Source: Casuarina equisetifolia (lineage: Eukaryota > Streptophyta > Magnoliopsida > Fagales > Casuarinaceae). Taken from it: a stretch of 64,000 nt of DNA. The notes under the pieces are model-generated. The model ran no database searches. It was not told where the DNA came from and worked only from the letters and a program-made list of their open reading frames with translations. Location of the stretch: the NCBI GenBank assembly GCA_028551475.1, contig CM052358.1, positions 12,197,938-12,261,937 on the forward strand, written 5' to 3'. Position numbers and translations under genes: made by a program. Of the stretch, positions 47,884 to 61,540 are shown piece after piece. Every line of letters starts with the position of its first letter. Position 1 is the first letter of the stretch.

Positions 47884-50800
47884 TGTGTGTAAATATAGAC
47901 ACAGAGAGATAAAGAGTCAGAGATAAAAGGCGTTCAGGGAGGCCTATGAATCGGATATGTGCCTGGGGGCTTTCGGGATTAAGAGCTAGTTTTGTTTGGC
48001 CTCGGCACCAACTCAGAATTCCCAAAGCAAGAAGCCTTTGCTTTTATTGGGTGTTTTTACGTTATTTTATTTGTTTGCTGTGTCGTTGAAACTGCACAAT
48101 CTCAGCTCAGTGCCATTGCTGAGCTGGTTTTACTATTCTATTTCTTAGTTACTGAATTTGACTTTTAAAATAGTTCTTTGCATCGGTCTTCCATGGCTCT
48201 ACGTCTCTTTCTTTCAGCACATGAAAGAAAACACGGTTCAAATTTAAACCAATTTTTTCCTCTTCTTATTAACTTTAATACAAAACACGAAAGAACATCT
48301 CAAAAATTAATATTTTTCACCTGCACGTACGCATAGATGTGACACACGCTGAGAGTTCAAATAGACCAAACCAAACCAAACCAACCAATGAAGACTAAAT
48401 TATTTTAGTAGGTCAGTGTAGTTGATGATTGGTGATTGCTGATTTTAAATCTGGGTAAGAAATTGAAGAGGATGGTATTTTTAATGGGGGAAAGAGATGT
48501 CGGTTGAGTGAAACACGTATCCCTACGTTGTCTGAAAGGAGAGTCATTATTTATTCTAGTTGTTTCAGCAGTATTAGACAAGACTATACTCGGTTTCATG
48601 CCGGAACTACTCCTGTTTAGTATTCTACCCAGAAAGCAACCCAAATCGACCGGCAAACCTACAGCACAAAGACTCATCATCGGATGCCCTTTATGATACA
48701 TGCAGCTTTCGGGTGACTAAAGCCACCATTTTTCTATGCAGAAAAGACAAACGAAATAAACCTAATTGCTATTGGGTCTTCGTCAACCGTGTAAGACAAC
48801 GTGGCACGGCTCAGAAAAGGCCGCGTGTCGTCGTAGGACGCCACCTATGTTTGAGGCTAGTGTTTTGATTCTTTTGACCCACATTATATGAATTGGATAA
48901 AACCTTCTATTTTTCTGGCTTTAAACGAGGCTTGTTGCGCTGTGGATTATCTTATCCAGTTTCAAGTCTCCGAAACCACCAATAGTATCGAGTTTAAGGT
49001 AAAGCTCGTCAAACCGACCAAGATCCTCAGCAAAAACTGCAGTGCAGCAAATACCTCTCTTTGTGGTCCAGAGAATCTAATTCCGAAAGTTCCTGATACT
49101 AATACTAGTAGGCTTATCCTAAACTCAAACAAATTTTGAATTTTTAAGACTAACTTGAATAAAATATTACGTAATTCCTTTTGACTGCATAATCACCTCT
49201 AAAAAAGTGTCTTATTGCTTATCCAAATAGAAGCTGTGTATTCAGTACCGACATTGAAAAAGTTACTTAGTCCTTTAACGAAAAGTTATTTTCTCTTCTT
49301 GATAGCATCCCCATGTGAATGTCACGATATGCCCTACAAAGTGAAAATGGCAATAGCTTCAAATTAAAACTTTCAAAATCTAGAAAAATTTACGCAGTAA
49401 ACTGCGGGTGGCATTAGTTCTGAAAGCAAATCTTTCCAAATCTGCAAAAGTTTGGGGGAGTAAATTGATGATCTGGGATGGAAGATGGGTTCCCATTCCG
49501 AAGTATCAGAAAGTTTGGCGAAGCTGACTTGCGTTATCCATCTCCCTCTCTCTGCAACAACGTGCCTAGATATGCGTCCCAGGTATGGCGTGGTTAATAT
49601 AGATATCAACATGCAGTATTCAGTGATTAGCTACTGGTTCTTCAATTATCCTCAATGAGTAGTCAAATGACCAGATCATATAGACCTTAAGTTATATCCT
49701 AAAAAATAACTTTAGATTCTCTTAAAAATTAGAATATGATCAATTACTCTCAAGTAGAGAACCAACTATCTCTTAAATTTTGTTACATATTATATAAAAC
49801 CGATGATATTCTGACACATTCCTTCGAAGCTTCCTAAGTGGGTACGTGGAAAAGGTAGGTGTTGAAATTTATCCATAGCATGCCAAACTAGAATCATTAT
49901 TAAGGACAAAACTGATTCTTGGATTCTTAATTCATCATGATCTCCTTAAAGTTAAGGATAATCATGTCAATCAGTGATGATAGGCACTTACAAGTGGCAT
50001 GGTTACAGCTTTTGTCTTTTGTGTAGTTTGCATTAAGTCGATGTCGACATTGTTGAAGGTGACTCTTGAGAAGTCACAAAGGTCGGGTGGGTAGTTGAGT
50101 CGAATTAACCTTGGGAGTCTTGATGCGACGGACGCCATCCCCTGTTTTAAATTAGATTTTAATGCAGCGACTATATATAGTGTATTGCATTTAATAGGTA
50201 GAAGTTGGACCTTGAAATTAATTATTTTCATCTGAAAATAAAATTTCCGGCAATTCTTTGGATGTTGTTGCCAGGACGATTAGTTTTCATCTATTTTTAC
50301 CGGGTACCGGCAACAAGAGGCCTGAATAATATGGTCACATTATTCAGGTGACGCTAATACTCGTCGACGAGATATGGACGCGCGAGAAAGCCTTGTTGTG
50401 ACGGCAACCGCCGGTCGGCCGTTTACGTGTTGGGACAGCTTTTGGTACACAGCTGTCACTCTGAAAAGCCGCCTCTGCCAATTGCTTAGTCTAGAAACTG
50501 GTGAGAAGCCCTTGGAAGGAGCCTCCTTTATCTACGTGGCATCCTTTTTGGAATACACGTGTAACCCACTTCCAACCGTCCTAGAAAAGTTTCGGATAAG
50601 ATTTGTTACTGCCACGTAGGTCTGTGTTTTCTTCCACACATGGTCCATATCGGAAAGGACAAAGCAGGTACCGGGAACATGAAACAACTAAAGAAATTGG
50701 GTGGCTTAGACTGTGATTACTTGGAAAAGCTACCTTGTTTGACTCGGATCGTGGAAGGTGACACAAATATCTTCGGAAAGACAAATATCCAGCAGCTTTA

Positions 50801-53196
50801 AGTTGAAATCATCGTTTGTCGTTAAAGCCTACATTGGTCTTAAAGATTGGATGGTATTAGAGTTTGATAACTTTTTCTAAAATTTTAAGACATTAAATTA
50901 AGTTTAGTAAAAAAATTTCATCACTTATGACAATAATTTATTTTTATAATTTCAATTTAGGACAATACTTACTTTTAATACTTCATTTATTTATATGCTT
51001 AGTAAAATAATATCTAATTTTAAGTATAACGAATTACAAAATAGAGACTTATTACTCACTCTAACATTATATTAAAATATGATAATTTAATTTAAAATTT
51101 TAAGATATTATATAAAAAAAATTTATTATTTATAAACTCAATGACACATTCTCACACTTTCAATAATATGAGATAACATATACTTCTAACAAATGTTCAC
51201 GGGAGAAATTAACAAAGTGGAGTTGTAAAGTTGAGAATCCAAAAGAAGGGCTTGGACGAGCTTGTTTTGTAGAGTTGTGATTAGAAAATGACACTTCCCC
51301 TACACAGACTTCGGCCTGCCCATCATGAGTTGGGGCCTTTACCCAATTTACGTGCTTGGGGCAGCGCAAGGGGCTACAGGCTAAACAAATCTTTCTGCTT
51401 GGGCCAGTGCATTTCCTATCTAGTTTTGTCAATCGGTCACAACTGGGCTTCAAGCTTAGCTGTGCCCACATAAAGAAACCAACTTTACCTCAGTACCCAA
51501 AAAATAAAACAAGAACAAAGAAGGATTCGAGTTCATACGCAAACAGGCACGGCGAAGAAGGGCTTCTTAAAAACTAAAATAGTAGTAGAGAACTAAAATA
51601 CCAGTGAATCGACAAACAAGGTATCCAGCCTTTTAAATTAGAGCGGAATCCAGGTGCCGAACCTTGCACTCAGCACGACTAAATCATTTAAATCTAACCG
51701 AACAATATCTGCTTACCTAACCATGAAAGGTTTTACCTTCCATTTTCAGACAAGCTGCCAGAAAACTCCATTCCTTTGCGTACTCTGACCAGGGGACCAT
51801 CTGATAGCGGGGACAAATGAAAATAGCCTTTCGACGTTAGCTTAAGAATAAAATCAAAATAAGCCGGTACTGACGGGTTCCGGACTCCTTCAACTTTGTT
51901 GACTGAGATATAAAAGAAAGAAAGAGAACAAATAATAGAGAGAAAGGACGTGGGGTTCGACGTGGTTGTCCAAGGTGCCAGTCAAAAAGGCCATGGCAGA
52001 TGAGCATCCGAAAGGGACAAGTCGTTCTCTCTCTCCGTCACAGACGCGGTGGTGGAGTAAAGAAGATGCATTGAGTTGTCGATGTCTCAATACACAACTA
52101 AACTAAATCATTGACTGAAATATTTTCCCGAAGTTCTGCTCGGAAAAAAACGGAAGCGCCACCACTAAATGAGGACAGTTACAATGTTTGCGGAGGAAAA
52201 GGGGTTTTGGGTGGTTCTTTCCGTTAAATAAAATGTTCACGCTAGCAAAACCCCTCCTTATTTTTTCTGGACAACGTGTCATGCGCTTCCTGTTCTTCCT
52301 TCTAATCGGTTGTGCTTTATCTTTTGGAAACCAGTCAATTTCCTCCCACGTTTCGTCATGGGACACACGTGTTGAGCCACCGTTCGATTAGTAACTTTCA
52401 TTTTGTTTCAGAAGCCGTACCCTGCCCGACTGGCCACCGACCAACTGGCCACCACTACCACTGGCTCCTGCCGCTCCTCGTTCAATTTAAACCCAATGAT
52501 CCGATCAAGTGGTCCATATCTTACTTTTTATTTACCTTCGCAAGTCATTTTCTTTTCTTTTCTTTTCTCTTCTTAAATAGTCCTAATAGACCATTAAATA
52601 AAATCCCTCATTAAAGTTTATAATCGATAGTTGTTTCCACGTATACTTCAAATGATTCTAAAATTTCATCTATCAAAATTGATAACAAATTATTAAACCA
52701 ATCACTATTTATTTAATAGTGTCTAGTAGTTTAGATAATGATAATAATTTCAATGCTAACAGTAAACTCTTGCTTTTAAGAGATTATATATTTAATTGTT
52801 CTTACTTTCTTACTTTTCATACTTTGATGTTGAACTATTAAACTAAACATATCGTATGTATCTGACATGATTTTAACAAATAAAATTACATTACACGATC
52901 CTATTTGATTTATAATATAGCCTAGTTGAAGGATTATGGAATTCATATAGCATTCCCACTTTAGAAAGAATAGAAAGATAACCCCCCCATAATATTCTCA
53001 AACATACTCATAAAAGTTACATATAATAGGATTTTAACCACAAATTCGGTTTAAAACAAAATAACCACTGTAACTCTTCACATTCCAAAAATGTATAAAT
53101 GTAAAGCCCATTACTCAAGTGGCATACCCCTTTTAAGGTCCTTCCAATGAGGTGTCTCATCACCCTCCGTTCATCGTCACAGTGTCCAGCCCTTTC
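47884..53196. other. Intergenic spacer between the MYB gene and the CAT transporter
   Basis: No supported gene over about 5.3 kb. It holds the promoter of the MYB gene, a short (CCAAA) repeat near 48366-48387, and AT-rich runs at 50870-51130 and 52620-52940. Small open frames (e.g. 49971-50231 minus, 50374-50619 plus, 51890-52090 minus) have no recognisable domain, no splice support and no neighbour context. Confidence 0.4.
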
Positions 53197-53204
53197 TTTA
53201 TAAC
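53197..53204 (+). promoter_or_regulatory. TATA-like box of the CAT transporter
   Basis: TTTATAAC, about 110 bp upstream of the start codon, followed by a CT-rich leader. Assigned by position and consensus only. Confidence 0.4.
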
Positions 53205-53307
53205 TCCCACACCCACCTTCCCTCTGCACTGCATCTCTCTGTTTGCTCTGCAACATAGACTAGACAACCCGGTGAGCAAAGGAGGGAGAAGCAGGAATTG
53301 TCACCGA

Positions 53308-56300
53308 ATGGACAGCCATGGCTCGTCCTTCTCTAGCGTCCGGGCCTACCTTCAAGCGCTGGCTCAGACGCCGGCCCGTCTGGCACGCCGAGCAGGCTCT
53401 GTCTCCACGTCCTTCGAGGAAATGAGCCGGTTCAAAGCCCGATCCGGCCCCGACATGCGGAGAACGCTGCGGTGGTTCGATCTCGTCGGACTCGGGGTCG
53501 GTGGAATGGTCGGCGCCGGCGTCTTCATCACTACTGGTCGTGCCGCCCACGACTACGCTGGCCCTGCCATCATCCTTTCCTACGCCATTGCGGGGCTCTG
53601 CGCCCTACTCTCAGCCTTCTGCTACACCGAGTTTGCTGTGGACCTGCCCGTAGCCGGCGGCGCCTTCAGCTATCTCCGCGTCACGTTTGGTCCGTTCACG
53701 GCCCCATACACCGCTACGATCCAGCCATTATACGTATCAGTGGATACTGACACTCGGTGACTTTATCTCTTTGCGCAGGTGAGTTTGCGGCGTTTCTGAC
53801 CGGCGCGAATCTCGTGATGGACTACGTGATGTCGAACGCCGCCGTAGCGAGAAGCTTCACTGCCTATCTGGGTACGGCCATCGGAGTCTCAACCGATAAA
53901 TGGCGTTTCACTGTCCATTCACTTCCCGAAGGCTTCAACCAAATCGATATTGTCGCTGTAATCGTTGTTCTGATAGTCACTCTCGTTATCTGCTACAGGT
54001 CCAGCACCTACCACCACATTCTCATAAGTTATTGCTTACCTGAAAGCCTAAACTAATAGAAAATGCGAAATAAAAAGTACATTGTAGATTTTGTTCAACT
54101 AAGAATCGGCAATCTGATAAACGATGTGCTGATGCTCATCTCGCGAACCAGAATGGTCAGTCGAGAGGAAGGGAAAACGGAAGATAATATGGAGTACTTT
54201 GGTCGAACTCACGTCAATTTTTCTAAGGACTTAAGCTGATAGGAGATGGTGGATTGAATCCCTAGATGAATATCATACAAACTGCTTTTTCAGTTCCCCT
54301 GTTTTTCGTTCTCACTTGAATTCTTGACCTTTTCTTTGTGCAGTACGAGGGAGAGCTCGGTGGTGAACATGGTGCTGACGGGATTGCACATCCTGTTCAT
54401 AGTGTTTGTGATAGCGATTGGGTTTTGGAAAGGGGATTGGAAGAACTTCACGGAGCCGGGTGACCCGAAAAACCACCCATCGGGGTTTTTTCCCTACGGA
54501 GCTTCGGGTGTGATCAATGGGGCGGCCATGGTTTACCTTAGCTATATCGGTTATGACGCCGTTTCCACCATGGCCGAGGAAGTCCGTGACCCAGTCAAGG
54601 ATATCCCTATCGGTGTGTCGGGCTCCGTCGTCATTGTCACCGTTCTCTTCTGCCTCATGGCCGCTTCGATGTCCAAGCTCCTCCCATACGACATGGTATG
54701 GAAGATTTGACTTTTAACTTCTTTTCTTTCTTTTTTACATTGAGTTTGTGAGCTTTCTTCGTCCAAGTGTGGTCCTATCTCGGGCGAGGGTCTAGTGGGA
54801 TGACGGGAAAGTCCTTGATGTTTGGTTGAATTTACTGCTGATCGCGTGCGTGGATGTGTTGCTTGGTCACGCAGATCGATGTGGAGGCGCCGTTTTCAGC
54901 GGCGTTCAAAGGGAATTCGAAGGGGTGGGGATGGGCGTCGAACGTGATCGGCGCGGGGGCCAGCTTCGGTATCCTGACGTCGTTGTTGGTGGCGATGCTT
55001 GGGCAGGCTCGGTACATGTGCGTGATCGGACGGTCCCGTGTGGTCCCGGCCTGGTTCGCTCGGGTCCATCCAAAGACATCTACTCCTGTCAACGCCTCCG
55101 CTTTTCTTGGTACGGTACTCCATCCTCGTTGACAATGATAACTGGACCAGGCTTAATTATGTGATCTAATTGGTGTGCCTCTGTCTTTTAATTAAAATCC
55201 ATTGAAGCAGAAACACATGGGAGTGTCTAAGAAAACAGTGCCAGTTTTTCGGGGTTATCCCTGCGTACAAGTTTCTTTTGTAGTTAAAAAAAAGAAAAGG
55301 GGTCCTTTGTGATTGTTGGGCTCAATGCGGCTCATGTGCGAGATGGTGTTGGTGTTGTCGTTCTGAGTATTGTGGTGCGTGTGGAGCGCATTATTGGAGG
55401 GGCAAACAAGTTGGCTTGTTGCTGGTCGGTTGTCTCTTGCTGATTCTTGGAGTTGTGGAACGGGACCCGGTCATGAACCGTTTGGATTCCGAGGGGACGA
55501 GGAACATAGTCCCTTGGCTCCTAGTTTAGTATACTGATTCTCTTTGCTGGTTTGGAAATGAGACCATGATGGTGTTTGGTATTCTTGTCATTGGTAGGCT
55601 CCATCTTCCGTCAGATGGGATTCATTATTTTGGAAAGCCTAGCTTGGCTTGGCATGTACCAGAGACAATCCATAGGTCACTGGAGAGTTTTGGGAAGACT
55701 CAAAAAGTATTTCTTTTCTGTGTTTGATGCTTTATCATATTTTATTTTAGTTAGGTGCAGGTACTTTTAGGGTCCAAGTGAAATAAAAAAATACATAATA
55801 TGATATTGGCAGTAGGGACATACCGGTTATGCACTAGAAATACCGTAGAGTTTTTGTTCTGTAGTATCAATAGACTTTATCAGATCTAATAATTTTATGT
55901 TTAATGCAAGTGGGAGACATATTCCAGTATAGAACTCCTCCAAAATGCAACCTTTAATTCACAGTCCCTTCACCTCTCATAACTGACTGTGAGGGACTGG
56001 GACCCTGAGTTTGGAGCTTTAGAGAGGGTTTAATGATGTCCGGGTATAAATAATAGCAGTCATAGTCACTCGAGATTTGTTGTTATGAAAAGTTTGTGAT
56101 GGTGCTATCAGCAATTGTGACGGCATGTGTTAGAATATTTCCTTGACGGCCTCTTTCTTTTGTTTATTAGGAAGTGCTTCAGTGTCATTTTACTTTGAAT
56201 TGATTACAATAGGATCGTACTTCTTGGAAAGATGCAAAGAGGGCCTGCTATGAAGAAGTGGTTTGGCATGTGAAACGAAAGTCGTGAGATGTTCACCAAT

Positions 56301-57217
56301 TAGGCGCATGGTCTGCTGATTTTAAGTGTCTTTTCACTTCTGTCGTGTATGGTTTTGAAATCCCCATTGCATGGTCTATATTCCTCCAACCATCTCTAGT
56401 TCTGATGGAAAATTCGTGTTGACTAAAAGAAATGGTGCTCACAAGGTCACCAGTGAGAGTCCCCAAAAGTAATTGTGGAAGTAACTGAAACGGTTCTTCC
56501 TTAATGTTCAAAGGGACTCGCTTGTGCCGAGTGGGACCTTCTGACTTGCAGCATCATATTGTTCTGGGTCTTGGAAATTCCACCGTGCTTTAAAGAAACA
56601 ATGCAAAGTTACTTCGAATCATGTTTTCTCACATGTATGTTGTTTCCTTTTCAGGAATCTTTACGGCGGCGATTGCCCTTTTCACTGACCTAAATATTCT
56701 CCTCAACCTTGTGACCATCGGCACCCTCTTCGTCTTCTACATGGTGGCGAACGCTGTGATCTATAGACGCTACGTTGTGCTGGGGATGACAAATCCACGC
56801 CCAACCTTATCATTCCTGTGCTCATTAAGCTTCACCTCCATCATATTCACCCTTATTTGGCACCTTGCGCCACCAGGGAAGCTTAGAGTCTTCGTGCTTG
56901 GTGCATGTGCTGCAATTGCACTTGCAATATCACATATTTTCCACTGCATGGTCCCTCAAGCAAGGAAGCCTGAGTTCTGGGGTGTTCCTTTGATGCCATG
57001 GATACCTTCCCTGTCAATATTCCTGAACATATTTTTGCTTGGTTCTCTTGGTGGTCCATCCTTCGTGCGGTTTGGATTCTTTTCGGCTCTTGCTGTGGTT
57101 GTATATATCTTCTACAGTGTCCATTCTAGCTTTGATGCGGAAAAAGAAGGGTCTCTTGGTCCAAAGAATGGCGAAGTTGGTATGGAATCCAGAGAAAGTG
57201 AGTGCCTCGGCGTTTGA
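53308..57217 (+). CDS. CAT6: Cationic amino acid transporter (CAT family, CAT6/7-like)
   Basis: Multi-pass membrane importer of the APC superfamily carrying basic and other amino acids, probably at the plasma membrane. Five exons: 53308-53689, 53779-53998, 54344-54695, 54875-55109, 56655-57217. All junctions are GT-AG, and the total is 1752 nt, i.e. 583 residues plus stop. The N terminus has the plant CAT-like SVSTSFEEMSR and RRTLRWFDLVGLGVGGMVGA; then SYAIAGLCALLSAFCYTEFA, PVAGGAFSYLRVTFG, GANLVMDYVMSNAAVARSFT, YLSYIGYDAVSTMAEEV and GASFGILTSLLVAMLGQARY. The last exon holds the C-terminal helices (TIGTLFVFYMVANAVIYRRY, QARKPEFWGVPLMPWIPSLS). About 14 transmembrane segments are expected. The start is the first ATG of the open frame and fits the family. 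Exons 1 and 4 are GC-rich, with later exons much less so. The CAT6/7 subgroup is assigned from remembered family features, so the symbol is tentative; the family is firm. Confidence 0.93.
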
Positions 57218-57826
57218 GTGTGAAAATTGCTCATCTTTCTTTCTTCTCAGGACTTAAACCTTGTTGTGGGTCGGTGGGTACTTGAAAAAGGTACTGAAAG
57301 GAAAAGAGAAGAATAGAATATAATCTAATAGCTTCGCTGCAATTTTGCACAAATAGGAATTGTATAGTAGAAGGAAGACTGCTCTTGGTACAATTAGGTC
57401 ATATCATCCATCGACTTTAAATGTTGGATGTTTGACCTCGAAAGTTTATGTAAGAAAGGATTATGTAGAACAAAAGCCATAAAGCTATCCCCAAATTTAT
57501 GTGGCCGTTTGTCTCTTCCATGAATGGCTCTCAAGGAACTTTTACAATCAAAAACTATTTGGAATCTAAATAATGCAATTTATAAATAAAAAAAGGGGGG
57601 GTTAAGTTTGCAGGAATAATAATACAGAGAAAGGTAAATCCATGGAGTATCAGAGAGGAAATTATGTCATTGGACACCTCTTCTGGTTCTTTTTCTATGT
57701 TCAGTGGACAGCTCTAGTGAACCAACTTCCTGTGCCAATGTAATTTCTTTTGTTTGGCGTTGATCAGTGGAAAGTAATGACATCTATTTTCGTATGGCAT
57801 GATGCTCTGTAATTACTTAAATAATT
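57218..57826 (+). other. CAT transporter 3' UTR and downstream spacer
   Basis: Probable 3' UTR extends to about 57480. A G-run follows an A-run near 57590. No coding content is seen. Confidence 0.4.
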
Positions 57827-57849
57827 CCCCCCCCCCCCCCCCCCCCCCC
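57827..57849 (+). repeat. Poly-C tract (23 C)
   Basis: An uninterrupted run of 23 cytosines, unusually long for a plant genome. It lies between the CAT 3' flank and the sequence of different texture that begins at about 57900. Confidence 0.95.
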
Positions 57850-60800
57850 ATCTTCCACAGTTCTTTATTCTACTAAAAGGAAGTGAAAGCTCTTCCCTTA
57901 AAAAACAGGGGTACATGTCATAAAAGAGGATCTGTGGCCTATTATTGATTTATAAATCCCTGTAGGCTACGCTCTAACATAATTACTGGCCAGGAACTCA
58001 CAACCACTGGTACGTATGAAAGCAAGCCCTTCTCTTTTTGCCAGTGCGGTGAGCATAAAGTTCCAACGCCGGGATTTCTCAAAGATAATGCCATGGTTTA
58101 GTGAACAGAGAAGAAAGGATAAAGAAATCGAAGACAAACGACCAACGCAACCATGGGGTATCTATCTTCCCTAGTTCTAAAGATAGTGATCCTTTCTTGA
58201 CAAAATAAATATAGAGACAAAAGAGAAGGGGCCATCATGTTGGTACCGTGTTTGCTTTCATATCCCAATTGAATCACTTTTTTGTCTGCTTCATACTCAA
58301 TTGGTCATCGGGCCCTGTTAATTTCGCAAGGTGCTAACCAATTTTTCGTCCCATTTATGGGGTGGGGACCCTCCTACGCGTAGCAAAATCACTATCTCCT
58401 TTTCTCCCACATCTCTACTTCACCCATCCATTGAGAATCATGAAGATGTAAGTATTCCGCTTCCCCTACTGCTCTTCGATCAAACTTTGAGCCAAAAGGG
58501 AAAAAATCTTATCTTCTAGTCCTGGGGAATCTTGACCAGTTTCGCATGCTTTCGGTAAAAGGATTTTGAGATGTTGAACTTGAAAATGATCTAGTATTTG
58601 TTCTCTTCTTTATATATATCCCGAGTTCTATGTCAATGAGCATCCCTATCGGAATTTCAGAAATCAAAACTTTACACATGAAAAAAGGGGAAGAAAAAAG
58701 CTCCATACTTGGATTTCGCTCAATTGGACAAGGTGATGCTTCAAAAGCATCTTGCGTAGAGAAAATAATAAGGATGTAGATTCTCCACAATTGGCAATAA
58801 GTGGTTCCACCACTTCGATTCTATGTCAAAGGGGCAAAGACTTTGTGGAGATCAATTCGGAATATCTATTCAACGATAAAATCATGCTTCTGTGCTTTGC
58901 TTGTGTATTTCTTGCTTCCATTTGTTTCAGTGCGATCACAGTTTTATGAGTTATTGGGGGAAAGATATTCCAAAGCTTCCAACTTGATCAATGGATGCTT
59001 TTATGAAGTGGCAAACCAATCGGTCCCTTCAGGATTCACGGGCTGACTGGATGGATATAAATCATATCGCGTTGAATGTATGTCAAGCTTGTTTCTTTCC
59101 TTTTTATTACTTAGTTCTTTATTATTAATCTTTTTGGTTGTTATTAGCTACTGTATGATAAACTAAGCTTTCACCTTGGAACAGCCAAAACCATGTTCTA
59201 CAAGTCCCCACCAACATTGGTTGATGAAGCGATCGAACAACTTGCAACTTTTTGGAAAACTGCAAACAATGATGACACAGAAATTTTTCTTCCACCTTTG
59301 GATATGTGATATTGTAAAAGTTCATAGCATGTTGTAAATCTTCCTCAAGCTAGTGACCTGAGATCAATTCCCATAGATTCCCTAGATGAAGAATGATGAT
59401 ACCTAGTCTATGCCATGATTTGCAGAAATTTTTCTTCCACCTTTGGATATGTGATATCGTAAAAGTTCATAGCACGTTGTAAATCTTCCTCATGCTAGTG
59501 ACCTGAGATCAATTCCCGCTTTACTTCGATTCCCTAGATGAAGAGTTGGACGGTCGAGCTTCCACTTTATACGTAGACATTATTGTCTGGGGACTGAATA
59601 CTGAAAGAATAGACAACAGAGAGCATTTTTCTTTAAGCTGAAGACGTTTTCTACGACCCACAAGCCATTAAAAGTAGAGCTGTAGCACACTTGGATGTCT
59701 TATACCTAACAGCTTTTTGGACAAAGTAGAGGAAGAAGGAGATTTGAGCAATCTGACGACGACCCCTCTTTCTGAAGTTCCATCGGCGTTGTGTTATTGG
59801 ACATGAATGGCACTCTAACTCAATAACCCAAGTGATATTTTTTTCTTCTCCTTTTTCCTTTTTACGATATTTCTTCTGGTAAAGCGTAGGCTTTTATATA
59901 AGTAGGCTGGGTGGGCAGTGAAAGCAAATGTGTCAAGTCGAGAGTAGGCCGGAGCAAGTGGTCTTATCATCAAACCCAACCACAAAAAATCGGTCGATAC
60001 TTTTGCACCTCAACTTGTGAGTTGACCTATTGATAATGGGTGTGACAAATTCATCCTAGAAAGGCAGATACAAACAAAAAGGCATGAGATGAGAAGGATA
60101 TCATATTTTGGGGACTCGGTTGGGTATCTCATTTTTTGGCTCTTTATTTCGGGCTTTCGGTTGCTTCACATATGCTTCGTCTAATGGGAATGACTTCCAA
60201 AGAGTTCAAGCCAATTATATTTCTCCCTATCCAAAAGCCGACTGTGAGGTCCACTTCCACAATTTAAGTGAACAAATTGCATTCGCCTGCTGCCTGCCTT
60301 ATCATTTTCTGATCTCCTGTTACGTGCATGTCAGAAGAAATCCATCCAAATCCAGAAAAGTATCTTTTGTACACCAACTCCCTTATTAGCTATGTAAGAG
60401 TTGGTAAGGGCTATGTCCTAGCTTAAACCGGAGAGGTCATGGAAGGGGTTGCTTGTATAAATAGGTAAGACACGGTAAGGTGGACATTGCCTTTGGTAGG
60501 ACTAGAAGCTCTTTATATAGAGCTGGTCGTGTAAAGAATGGAAAAGAAGAAAATCTACGAAAATGGTTTGTTTTCCCTTTTGAAAACAGAGGTAGAAAGT
60601 GTCCCTCCAATGATGCTTAAATCCTTATTCATCCTTAACCATCCAAAACAGTCCCAAATGAGCGTTAATCTATCCCTAAAAGAGTCAGTTACGTGTTCAC
60701 AAAATTGTGCACGTAACATCTCCTTTGTCGCCTCCTCGTTTCAATTGGAGAACAACTCCACCAGAACAAACAAGATTTAAACGAGAAAAAAAAATCACAA

Positions 60801-61540
60801 AACCAGAGTGTGAGGACCATGCTAAAATTGGAGCCTTGTGCACTGCAAGATCTTTTGTCTCGATTTCTGTCCTTTCTCTCTGCCGTCTCATCTCGATTGG
60901 CCATGTCGGCCTGACATTCTATTTTCATCTTCAAACGTGGGTTGGTTGATTTTGTCTTCAAAAAAACATTTATGGGTATCAACATGGACAAGCGTTTTCG
61001 TATGATTCACGAACTCACGGGATTTCTGTATGAAACGACCTACGCAACTCCCATGTTTATGTTTTACTTTCTGGATAAAAACTGGGGAGAATATGTGGTT
61101 CTCAGGACCCCAACCAAAAAGCTGGAGTAATTGGAAATTGACCTGCGGAAAAATTCGCCATATGCACATCGTAGGAAAGGCTAGGCATTAAAGATATTGA
61201 CTAATTTCGACCTCAGAAAGTTTTTCCGAGAATTATGTCCAATCAGTCAGCTAGACCTACATCATCTCTTTTTCCATTTTGTTGGATCTCGTAATATCAA
61301 TCTGTTATTGTGATGTGACTCAACTATCGTGACATGGGATCCATCCATCTAATCGACAAATTAGTTTCTCTTTTCGGGCCTTACGATCCTGTGATCCATT
61401 GTAGTCCAAATTGTATGGGCTATGATAGACTTGAGCAACAGGTTGGCTCAAGCCCAGTACTTAGTAAAGGACCGTAGGAAGCCTCCATGACAAGGTGATC
61501 CGCTCTTTTGTCTCATGCATGCTCTTCATGATCGCTAGGA
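57850..61540. other. Region of foreign texture, possibly organelle-derived or decayed retroelement
   Basis: Less AT-rich and more pyrimidine-rich than the surroundings, with few poly-A/T runs; its style recalls plant mitochondrial intergenic DNA (e.g. around 58500-59060 and 60100-60540). No mitochondrial gene could be named. Alternatively, 59640-59820 faintly resembles the end of a gypsy RNase H region. Open frames of 60-100 codons (58509-58790 minus, 58801-59046 plus) have no recognised domain. An interspersed direct repeat lies at 59277-59542. Confidence 0.25.
59277..59542 (+). repeat. Imperfect direct repeat, about 118-bp copies
   Basis: Copies at about 59277-59393 and 59424-59542 share CAGAAATTTTTCTTCCACCT, GGATATGTGATAT.GTAAAA, GTTGTAAATCTTCCTCA.GC and GTGACCTGAGATCAATTCCC. 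Few mismatches; about 30 bp separates the copies, and the second has an insertion before GATTCCCTAGATGAAGA. Confidence 0.9.

Noticed and set aside
50374..50619. 81-codon open frame between the MYB and CAT genes
   Set aside because: No domain, no homology recognised, and length expected by chance in this GC-richer patch.
58509..58790. 93-codon minus-strand frame as a mitochondrial gene
   Set aside because: Could not be matched to any known mitochondrial protein. Kept only as part of the unresolved block.
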